From Streptomyces caniferus (GTDB taxonomy: Bacteria; Actinomycetota; Actinomycetes; Streptomycetales; Streptomycetaceae), in the NCBI RefSeq assembly GCF_009811555.1, contig NZ_BLIN01000005.1, positions 868,001 to 932,000 on the forward strand: a DNA stretch of 64,000 nucleotides, given 5' to 3'. The translations under genes were made by a program, and so were the position numbers. The notes below the pieces were generated by a model. It had not been told where the DNA came from. It saw only the letters and a program-made list of their open reading frames with translations, and did no database searches. Of the stretch, positions 57,951 to 64,000 are shown piece after piece; position 1 is the stretch's first letter, and the number at the start of each line of letters is the position of its first letter.

Positions 57951-58355
57951 CTAGAGGAGGCCGAGCAGCCCGAGGCCGAGCAGGCCGTCCCTGCCCAGCC
58001 CGTCCCTGCCCAGGCCGTCCTTGCCCAGACTGTCGCCGTCGCGCCCGAAGCCGTCGCGGTCGTAGCCGCTGTTACGGCCGAAATCGTCGCGGCGGTTGTC
58101 ACGGCCGATGCCGTCGTAGCCGTCGTGGCCACCGTGCCCGAAGCGGCCGTGGTGGCGGCCGTGGTGCCGGTGGTGGTGTCGGTTGTGGTGCCGGTCGCCG
58201 TAGTGGCCCCTGTCGCAGTGGTGCGAGAAGCACTTGGGGCTCTGCGCGGCGTTGGGGACCGGGGTTGCGGCTGTGGCGGCGCCTGCCGTCGGCACCACCA
58301 GGGCAGCCGCGGCCAGGCCGGCCACCGCAAGGCCGCGAGGGATCGAACGGAGCAT
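57951..58355 (-). CDS. Secreted histidine-rich protein
   Basis: A 134-residue protein with a Sec signal peptide (LAVAGLAAAALVVPTAGAATA, cleavage near residue 30). The mature part has CFSHHCDRGHYGDRHHNRHH and similar His clusters, Asp/Gly/Arg repeats, and a C-terminal GKDGLGRDGLGRDGLLGLG series. It could bind zinc, copper or nickel outside the cell. A weak GGTGG site precedes the ATG. No family recognised beyond Streptomyces secreted proteins of this type. Confidence 0.65.
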   Translation of the reverse strand: MLRSIPRGLAVAGLAAAALVVPTAGAATAATPVPNAAQSPKCFSHHCDRGHYGDRHHNRHHHRHHGRHHGRFGHGGHDGYDGIGRDNRRDDFGRNSGYDRDGFGRDGDSLGKDGLGRDGLGRDGLLGLGLLGLL

Positions 58356-58507
58356 GTTTCCACCTTCACTCGACTCTGCAGAAAAAGAATATTCTCTGCA
58401 AAAGTGACAATAAGGGTGGTTCTGCCCATCGACTTGCGACCCGCCGCAGAGTCACTGGAACGCAGCACGCACGGCGACGGGCCGTGTCGCGCCCCTCCCC
58501 CTCCCGT

Positions 58508-59224
58508 TCACCGCGGAATCCGAGCGCGCCCCCCGCCGGTCCCGTCGACCCCATCGACCCCTTCGGCCTTCACGGCCTCCCCGAGCACCCCAGCCTTCCC
58601 GGCCTCCGCACCCTCGCCCGGCTCCCCCGCCTCGCCGGTCTGCGGCAGCCCCTCCAGCAGGCCCCCCAGGGCTCCCACCACGAGCCGGCACACCGTGTCG
58701 GGGTCGGCGCTTACCAGTGGCTCCTTGCCGACCACCACACGCATCAGGCCAATTCCCAGCAGCCACGACAGCGCCAGATCGCCCCGCAGGGAGCCGGTAT
58801 CGGACTCGGAGAGCGTGGCGAGCACCGCCGCGTACTCCTCTCCCAGCCCCCGCAGCGCATCCGCGATCTCGTCGCTGCCGCCGATGGAGCGCAGGCACAC
58901 CTCCAGCGAGCGGTCGGCGCCTTCCCTGCCGCCGGCCAGCATGCCGCGCAGGGCGACCTCGAACAGCCGCTCGGCCGGAGTGGTGCGCAGCTGCTCATGG
59001 CCGCCACGTGCCATCACCTCCCCGAACAGGGCTTTCTTCGAGCCGAAGTAACGGAACAACAGGGCCTGATTGACCCCGGCGCGGTCCGCGATGTCGCGGA
59101 CCGTCGCCCGTTCGTAGCCACGCTCCGCGAACAGCCCCGACGCGGCGTCGAGCAACCGCAGGCGCGTGCCCTGTGCGTCCCGGCGGGATGCGCTCGCCGC
59201 GCCGTGCTGCGGGGTATCCGCCAT
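58508..59224 (-). CDS. TetR-family transcriptional regulator
   Basis: A 238-residue TetR protein. The helix-turn-helix is LFAERGYERATVRDIADRAG with VNQALLFRYFGSKKALFGEV. The C-terminal 40 residues are Gly/Glu/Val-rich and probably disordered. ATG 59224 follows GAGGAG. It is divergent from a P450-ferredoxin operon. TGTAAGCAGGTGCTTACA in the shared promoter is its likely operator. Confidence 0.87.
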   Translation of the reverse strand: MADTPQHGAASASRRDAQGTRLRLLDAASGLFAERGYERATVRDIADRAGVNQALLFRYFGSKKALFGEVMARGGHEQLRTTPAERLFEVALRGMLAGGREGADRSLEVCLRSIGGSDEIADALRGLGEEYAAVLATLSESDTGSLRGDLALSWLLGIGLMRVVVGKEPLVSADPDTVCRLVVGALGGLLEGLPQTGEAGEPGEGAEAGKAGVLGEAVKAEGVDGVDGTGGGRARIPR

Positions 59225-59303
59225 CGCCAGCTCCTCTCGTTGGCCCGTCAGGATGACGGCCACAATGCATCGTTGACCGCCCCGAGGAGGGCGGCCTACC
59301 TTT

Positions 59304-59321
59304 TGTAAGCAGGTGCTTACA
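59304..59321. promoter_or_regulatory. TetR-type operator TGTAAGCA-N2-TGCTTACA
   Basis: A perfect 8+2+8 inverted repeat lies 15 bases before the P450 ATG and beside its AGGGAGG ribosome site, in the divergent tetR/P450 promoter. Form and place are typical for a TetR repressor acting on its neighbour. Confidence 0.75.
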
Positions 59322-59335
59322 CAAGGGAGGTCACC

Positions 59336-60526
59336 ATGACCACAGCCGACACAGCACCCCTCTCCTACCCCTTCAATGTCGCCGAGAGCCTCGAGCTCTC
59401 CGAAGAGTACGAACAGGCCCGCAACCGCCCCGGGCTGCTGAAGGTGCGGATGACGTACGGCGAGCCGGCCTGGCTCGTGACCCGGTACGCCGAGGCCCGG
59501 TTCGTCCTCGGCGATCAGCGCTTCAGCCGCGCCGAGGGCGTCCGTCACGACGAGCCCCGCCAGTCCGAAGGCCGTCGCGACAGCGGCATCCTGGGCATGG
59601 ACCCGCCCGATCACACCCGGCTGCGCACGCTGGTGGCCAAGGCGTTCACCGTCCGCCAGGTCGAGAAGCTCCGGCCGCAGGTCAAGCAGCTGGCGCACGA
59701 GATGCTCGACGAGCTGGCGGCGGCCGGTCCGCCCGCCGATCTCGTGGACCGCTACGCGCTGCCCATCCCCGTCGCGGTGATCTGCCGGCTGCTCGGGGTG
59801 CCGGCCGAGGACCGGCCGCGGTTCCGGGTGTGGAGCGACGCCGCGCTGTCGACGAGTTCCCTCACCGCGGAGCAGTTCGACGCCAATCAGGAAGAACTCC
59901 GCTCCTATATGCGGCAGTTGATCGAGGAGCATCGGCGGGCGCCCCAGGACGACCTGATGACGGCGCTCATCGACGCCAGGGATGTCAACGACCGGCTGTC
60001 CGAACTCGAACTCGTCGACCTGTGCGTCGGGATCCTGGTCGCCGGGCACGAGACCACCGCCACCCAGATCCCCAACTTCGTGCTCGCGCTGCTCGATCAC
60101 CCGGGCCAGCTCGCCCTGCTGCGCGAACAGCCGGAGCTGATCGGCGGGGCCGTGGAGGAACTGCTGCGGTTCGTCCCGCTCGGCAGTGGTGCGAGCCAGC
60201 CCCGTTACGCGACGGAGGACGTCGAGGTCGGCGGGACCCTGGTACGGGCCGGCAGCCCGGTCCTGGTCGCGGTGGGCGCGGCCAACCGGGACGCACTGCG
60301 CTTCGATTCTCCGGGGACGCTGGACATCTCCCGGGGCGTGAACCAGCACCTCGGGTTCGGGCACGGGGTCCACCACTGCCTGGGCGCGCCGCTGGCCCGG
60401 CTGGAACTCCAGGAGGCGCTCCTCGCCCTGATCACCCGGTTCCCGGAACTGCGGCTGGCGGGCGATGTGGTGTGGAAGAGCGAGATGCTGGTGCGCGGTC
60501 CGCGGGTCATGCCGGTGGGGTGGTGA
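59336..60526 (+). CDS. Cytochrome P450
   Basis: A 396-residue bacterial class I P450, CYP107-like. The I-helix oxygen-activation motif is AGHETT (236-241), the K-helix ExxR is E275-R278 and the haem-ligand Cys is C348 in FGHGVHHCLGAPLARLE. It is followed by its own 3Fe-4S ferredoxin gene. The substrate is unknown; the TetR operator suggests induction by the substrate, as in xenobiotic or secondary-metabolite P450s. Confidence 0.9.
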   Translation: MTTADTAPLSYPFNVAESLELSEEYEQARNRPGLLKVRMTYGEPAWLVTRYAEARFVLGDQRFSRAEGVRHDEPRQSEGRRDSGILGMDPPDHTRLRTLVAKAFTVRQVEKLRPQVKQLAHEMLDELAAAGPPADLVDRYALPIPVAVICRLLGVPAEDRPRFRVWSDAALSTSSLTAEQFDANQEELRSYMRQLIEEHRRAPQDDLMTALIDARDVNDRLSELELVDLCVGILVAGHETTATQIPNFVLALLDHPGQLALLREQPELIGGAVEELLRFVPLGSGASQPRYATEDVEVGGTLVRAGSPVLVAVGAANRDALRFDSPGTLDISRGVNQHLGFGHGVHHCLGAPLARLELQEALLALITRFPELRLAGDVVWKSEMLVRGPRVMPVGW

Positions 60527-60530
60527 CCCG

Positions 60531-60746
60531 ATGACCTGGCAGGTGGAGATCGATCCCCGGCAGTGCATGGCCTCCGGCTCCTGCGCCGCCGTCGCGCCGG
60601 ACCTCTTCGCCCTGGACGGCGAGCACGCCCGTCCGCTGACGGAGCGGATCGACGAGGACGAGCGGGCGTTGGACGCGGCCGATGTCTGTCCGGCCGGCGC
60701 CATCACCGTCCGGGACGGTGAGAACGTCGTCGGGCCCCGGCCCTAG
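60531..60746 (+). CDS. 3Fe-4S ferredoxin
   Basis: A 71-residue ferredoxin with Cys ligands C12 and C18 (CMASGSC) and C53 (CPAG). The second position of the usual CxxC is missing, which indicates a [3Fe-4S] cluster. It is the typical redox partner of Streptomyces P450s. It starts four bases after the P450 stop. Confidence 0.88.
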   Translation: MTWQVEIDPRQCMASGSCAAVAPDLFALDGEHARPLTERIDEDERALDAADVCPAGAITVRDGENVVGPRP

Positions 60747-61016
60747 GCGCGGCGGCAACGGCGGTACGGCAGCAACAGCGGTGGTAACGGCGGCGCGGGA
60801 AGCGACGGCGGTGACCGGCGGGGCGTGGCAGGAGCCACGCCCCGTTTCGCGTTCCCCCTTCCCGGTCCGCTCACGATTCCGCCCCGGGCCCGCTCCCGTT
60901 CCGGGTCCGCTCACGACTCCGCTCCCCGCTGCGGCTGCTCCCCGTTCGGGCACCGAGGGGCAGGTCGGGGCCCCTCTCGTTCCGTGGTGGGGCAGGGGTG
61001 CGACGATGGGCCTGTC

Positions 61017-61787
61017 ATGGTTGCGGGGCAGGTTCTCAGGGGGCTACGGGCCGCGGTGTTCGCGGCGGTCTGTGTGCTGCTCGCCGCACTGGGGCACATG
61101 GTGATGTCGGATGCCGTGGTACCCCCGTGGATGCTGCTCGCCGCCTGGGCGGGGACCGCGGCCGGTGCCTGGTGCTGTGCGGCCCGGGAACGCGGGCCGG
61201 TGTGGGTGGGGTTGCTGACCGTCGGCACCCAGGCCGCCCTGCACAGTGCCTTCTCGTTCGGCCAGGCGGTAGCCGGTGGCGGCGACCGCTCCCTCGCGCG
61301 CCAGTGGGCCCGGACCTTGCTGTGCGGGGCGGACGGGACACAGTTCTCCGGCCGTGACGGCGCCCAGCTGTTGCAGCTGATGCGTCAGCAGATGGCGGCC
61401 ATGCCCTCGTCGGACCCTGCGCACCCTGTGCAGGACATGGGCGGCATGGAGTCCATGCAGCACATGGGGCACATGGGCGGCATGGCCCACAGCGCTCAGA
61501 TGCCGGGGATGCACGGCAGCGCCACCGGCATGCTGGCGGCCCACCTGCTGGTCGCCCTGCTCAGCGCGGCGTGGCTGTGGGGCGGCGAACGGGCGGCGTT
61601 CCGGCTCGTACGGAGCGCGTCGGCCCGGCTGTTCGCGCCGTTGGTCCTCGTCCTGCGGATCCTGCTGCCCGATCCGCGGCCCGCCGTCCGCGCCGCTCGT
61701 CAGGAGCCGCGGCGTGCGGTGCGGCAGTTGCTGCTGGCGTATACGAGGTCGTTGCGGGGTCCCCCGCGGGAGCCGGCTGTCGGCTGA
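61017..61787 (+). CDS. Met/His-rich polytopic membrane protein
   Basis: A 256-residue protein with about four membrane helices. A loop contains QDMGGMESMQHMGHMGGMAH, a dense Met/His cluster typical of copper-binding proteins. It is upstream of copper-linked genes (PCuAC-like and P-type ATPase) though on the opposite strand. Start ATG 61017 is preceded by a poor ribosome site. I do not assign a function beyond likely copper handling. Confidence 0.6.
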   Translation: MVAGQVLRGLRAAVFAAVCVLLAALGHMVMSDAVVPPWMLLAAWAGTAAGAWCCAARERGPVWVGLLTVGTQAALHSAFSFGQAVAGGGDRSLARQWARTLLCGADGTQFSGRDGAQLLQLMRQQMAAMPSSDPAHPVQDMGGMESMQHMGHMGGMAHSAQMPGMHGSATGMLAAHLLVALLSAAWLWGGERAAFRLVRSASARLFAPLVLVLRILLPDPRPAVRAARQEPRRAVRQLLLAYTRSLRGPPREPAVG

Positions 61788-62001
61788 CAGCCCGGTCGCA
61801 TTCCCGAGCCGGTGGACGGGCGGGCGCTGAGCGCGCACGCCGGCGTCCCGGCTCCGACTTCACCGGTCCCCGCCGCGCGCGGCGACCGGATCATGCGAAG
61901 GACTCCAGATGATGATCCATGTCCGGATGCCGGTGGCACTGCTGCCCGCGTCCGTTCCCGGCGCACCGGCCGACGGCGGCGGGCGTCCGCCGGCCACCGC
62001 G

Positions 62002-62292
62002 TCAACCGGCCCGTTTGCCGCCCGTGTCCGCCGTGCCGGAACCTGTCGCTCCCGGTCCCGCGGCGGCCGAACGCAGCCGCGCGAGCAGCGCATCGGCGGC
62101 CGCCGGGTCGCCTTCGGGGTACCCGGCGGCGCGGTCGAGGCCGGCCGTCAGGGCTCGTGCCCGTGCGTCCCACCGTCGGCAGTCCCGGCAGCCGGCCAGG
62201 TGGTCGTCGAGCCGGCCGGGGGTGACGCCGGGTGGCAGTTCCTCGCCGTCGAGGCGGGCGGAGAGTGCCGTACGGATGCGCGAGCAGTGCAT
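62002..62292 (-). CDS. Zinc-finger anti-sigma factor-like protein (zf-HC2)
   Basis: A 96-residue protein with the zf-HC2 anti-sigma pattern: an N-terminal C (MHCSRIRTALSARLDGEE), then H-x3-C-x2-C (DHLAGCRDCRRW). It lacks a membrane span, so it would be a soluble, possibly redox- or metal-sensitive anti-sigma domain. It is divergent from the ECF sigma gene (49-base gap between starts), an unusual arrangement. The pairing is inferred from proximity. Confidence 0.65.
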   Translation of the reverse strand: MHCSRIRTALSARLDGEELPPGVTPGRLDDHLAGCRDCRRWDARARALTAGLDRAAGYPEGDPAAADALLARLRSAAAGPGATGSGTADTGGKRAG

Positions 62293-62341
62293 GCGTCCAT
62301 CCTCCCCGAAGCACGGCTGCGCGGCGAGGGGCGGTCGCGGT

Positions 62342-62935
62342 ATGCGGGATGACGAGGCGGTGACGGGCTGGGCGCTGGCCGCCCGTACCGGGGACGAGCG
62401 GGCCGTCGAGCAGTTCGTGCGGGCCACCCAGCTCGATGTGCGGCGCTATGTGGCGCATCTCAGCGGTGATCCGCAGGCGACCGACGACCTGGTGCAGGAC
62501 ACCTATGTGCGGGCGCTGCGCAGCCTGCCGCGGTTCGAGGGCCGGTCGTCGGCGCGTACCTGGCTGCTGACCATCGCCCGGCGGGTCGTGGCGGACCGTA
62601 TCCGTTCCCACGCGGTGCGGCCCCGGCTGGCGGCGACGGACGACTGGCAGACGGCCGCGGAGCGGGTGCAGCCGCGCGGTGTGCCGGGATTCGACGAGGG
62701 CGTGGCGCTGGCCGAACTGCTGGCGGCGCTGGCGCCGCAGCGGCGGGAGGCGTTCGTGCTCACCCAGTTGCTGGGGCTGCCGTACGCGGCGGCGGCCGGG
62801 GTGATGGGCTGCCCCGTGGGGACCGTGCGGTCCCGGGTGGCGCGCGCCCGCGAGACGCTGGTCGCGCTGCTGACGGAGGCGGAGCGTCCCGAACCGGCCG
62901 CCGAGTCGCGCGTCTACGCGGACGCGGTGGCCTGA
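62342..62935 (+). CDS. ECF RNA polymerase sigma factor
   Basis: A 197-residue ECF sigma factor. Region 2 is HLSGDPQATDDLVQDTYVRALRSL with ARTWLLTIARRVVADRIR. Region 4 is LAALAPQRREAFVLTQLLGLPYAAAAGVMGCPVGTVRSRVARARETL. The ATG has a weak ribosome site. The neighbours are an anti-sigma-like gene and copper-linked genes, so it may direct a metal or envelope-stress response. Confidence 0.85.
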   Translation: MRDDEAVTGWALAARTGDERAVEQFVRATQLDVRRYVAHLSGDPQATDDLVQDTYVRALRSLPRFEGRSSARTWLLTIARRVVADRIRSHAVRPRLAATDDWQTAAERVQPRGVPGFDEGVALAELLAALAPQRREAFVLTQLLGLPYAAAAGVMGCPVGTVRSRVARARETLVALLTEAERPEPAAESRVYADAVA

Positions 62936-62958
62936 CGGACCCGCGACGCGGGAGAGCG

Positions 62959-63002
62959 ACGGGGCTCATGGACGGGCGCAAGGGCCGGTCCATGAGCCCC
63001 GT
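62959..63002. terminator. Hairpin between convergent ECF and PCuAC genes
   Basis: ACGGGGCTCATGGAC (62959-62973) pairs perfectly with GTCCATGAGCCCCGT (62988-63002). Confidence 0.8.
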
Positions 63003-63022
63003 GGCGTGTGGCGCCGACGGGC

Positions 63023-63493
63023 TCAGCCGCCGGGACGTACCGCCCTGGCCCGTACGGTCCGCGGCGGGCTGTCGCGGAAGTGCAGTGTGAAGGTGAGCCG
63101 GTCGCCGGGCGCGAGCCGCGGCGGCGGGCTGACCATGACGTCCAGGGTGGTCGGCGTCATGGTCAGGGCGTCGCCCGCCGGGACGGTGGCGCCGCGGACC
63201 ATCGCCATGCTGCGGGCGTTGTGCCCGATGTCGACGGTGCGGCTGAGCATCGCGCGGTGGCCGGCGGGGCCGGTGACACCCGTCAGGACGTCGTCGGCGC
63301 CGCCGGTGTTGCGCAGGGTGAAGAACGCGGCGGTGGCCTCCGTTCCCGAGGGGATCAGCACCCGGCCCTCGGGGATGCTCAACCGCGCGGGCCTGCCCGC
63401 GTTGCCGGCGGCGGTCCATGCGGTGAGCACGCCGAGGGTCACCAGAGCGGTGAGCAACGGGACGACGACGGACGGGACGGACGGCCGATTCAT
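63023..63493 (-). CDS. PCu(A)C-family copper chaperone-like protein
   Basis: A 156-residue protein with an N-terminal membrane anchor or signal (VPLLTALVTLGVLTAWTA) and a periplasmic-type PCuAC beta-domain (AAFFTLRNTGGADDVLTGV, SMAMVRGATVPAGDALTM). The usual late H-x-M copper ligand reads TLDVMVSPP, with Asp for His, so the metal site may be altered. Its start overlaps the stop of the P-type ATPase gene, so they are co-translated. Confidence 0.72.
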   Translation of the reverse strand: MNRPSVPSVVVPLLTALVTLGVLTAWTAAGNAGRPARLSIPEGRVLIPSGTEATAAFFTLRNTGGADDVLTGVTGPAGHRAMLSRTVDIGHNARSMAMVRGATVPAGDALTMTPTTLDVMVSPPPRLAPGDRLTFTLHFRDSPPRTVRARAVRPGG

Positions 63494-64000
63494 GAGGTCT
63501 CCCCCTGGGGGCGGGGCCGGCGGCCGTGCGGGCGGCGGGCCGGCCCTTCCGGCCGCCAGGCGCGCAGCCGGAGGCTGTTGCCCACGACGAGCAGTGAGCT
63601 GGCGGACATGGCGGCGGCCGCCAGCATCGGGCTGAGCAGACCGACGGCGGCGAGCGGCACGGTGACGAGGTTGTAGCCGAAGGCCCAGACGAGGTTGCCG
63701 CGGATGGTGCCCAGGGTGCGCCGGGCCAGGCGTACGGCGTCGGGGACGGCCTGGAGGTCCTCGCGTACGAGGGTGACATCGGCGGCGCCGATCGCGGCGT
63801 CGGTGCCGCTGCCCATGGCGATGCCGAGGTCGGCTAGGGCGAGGGCCGCCGCGTCGTTGACGCCGTCGCCGACGACGGCGACCCGGCAGCCCTGCTCCTT
63901 GAGGGTGGTGACGAGGGCGGCCTTGTCCTCGGGGCGGGCCGCGGCGTGGACCTCGGTGATGGCGAGATGGCCGGCCACCGCGCGGGCGGTGGCGGCGCGG
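63490..64000 (-). CDS. Copper-type P-type ATPase, C-terminal part (cut by window edge)
   Basis: The frame is open to base 64000; only about 170 C-terminal residues are visible. The hinge motif VVGDGVNDAAALALADLGIAMG, the helix GTIRGNLVWAFGYNLVTVPLA and the last-helix motif AMSASSLLVVGNSLRLR are those of Cu(I)-exporting CopA-type ATPases. It is followed by the PCuAC-like gene, supporting copper as substrate. Confidence 0.85.
   Translation of the reverse strand, partial: RAATARAVAGHLAITEVHAAARPEDKAALVTTLKEQGCRVAVVGDGVNDAAALALADLGIAMGSGTDAAIGAADVTLVREDLQAVPDAVRLARRTLGTIRGNLVWAFGYNLVTVPLAAVGLLSPMLAAAAMSASSLLVVGNSLRLRAWRPEGPARRPHGRRPRPQGETS

Overview
The window looks like a chromosomal segment of a Streptomyces-type actinomycete. 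GC content is very high, starts are often GTG or stop/start overlaps (GTGA, ATGA), several genes look leaderless, and there are a mycothiol-linked dehydrogenase, FUSC, ClpC-like, SpoIIE-type phosphatase and flotillin/NfeD genes. No IS element, phage block, rRNA, CRISPR array or convincing tRNA was seen. Both window edges cut genes: ipdA on the left and a copper-type P-type ATPase on the right. Function calls rest on reading translated proteins and DNA by eye; no database search was run.

Region by region. 1-6985: a steroid C/D-ring (HIP) degradation block, ipdABC / fadA6 / ipdF / fadE30-fadE33, with a KstR2-like operator in the ipdF-fadE30 divergent promoter and a short leader ORF before fadE30. 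6986-8020: a gene-poor, lower-GC gap with a candidate structured small RNA, a shared terminator and a TTG-started mini-membrane protein. 8021-17585: a PadR regulator, a FUSC membrane protein, a PP2C/SpoIIE phosphatase, a ClpC-like ATPase with DUF6328, a helical-repeat membrane protein and a DUF6381 protein. 17844-20145: an unusual run of a DRGH-type nuclease, an alpha/beta-hydrolase-like protein lacking its nucleophile, and an N-terminally incomplete trypsin-like protease. 20177-25675: a NitT/TauT-type ABC importer divergent from a CitA/CitB-like two-component system, with a coupled hexapeptide-repeat ORF between kinase and regulator.

25812-31596: a GNAT enzyme, then an asparagine-utilisation operon gntR-ansP-asparaginase-aspA that would convert imported Asn to Asp and then fumarate. 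31702-35455: DUF2848 / MHS-family transporter / nitrilase, plus a GntR regulator whose own promoter and the DUF2848-MFS promoter share a GCATAC/GTATGC palindrome. 35729-37789: a sigma-like factor and small hypothetical proteins. 38274-47702: a methylamine (probably glycine betaine) demethylation locus made of a Rieske oxygenase, a broken sarcosine oxidase, a dimethylglycine-dehydrogenase-like protein carrying two in-frame repeat insertions, an S-(hydroxymethyl)mycothiol dehydrogenase, an IclR regulator with paired 19-bp-spaced repeats at both promoters, a Rieske ferredoxin and its reductase, and nearby folD behind a ZTP-type riboswitch. The logic is oxidative N-demethylation with formaldehyde and C1-folate handled locally.

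47821-51058: a low-complexity Q/H-rich protein, a hypothetical protein and the NfeD/flotillin pair. 51197-57539: a compact operon sbnA-sbnB-FAD protein-PLP lyase-BenE-type transporter, which should make L-2,3-diaminopropionate and process it further; this is the best candidate for an undescribed small-molecule pathway. 57951-60746: a secreted His-rich protein and a TetR-controlled P450 plus 3Fe-4S ferredoxin. 61017-64000: copper-flavoured genes (a Met/His-rich membrane protein, an anti-sigma/ECF pair, a PCuAC-like protein and a P-type ATPase).
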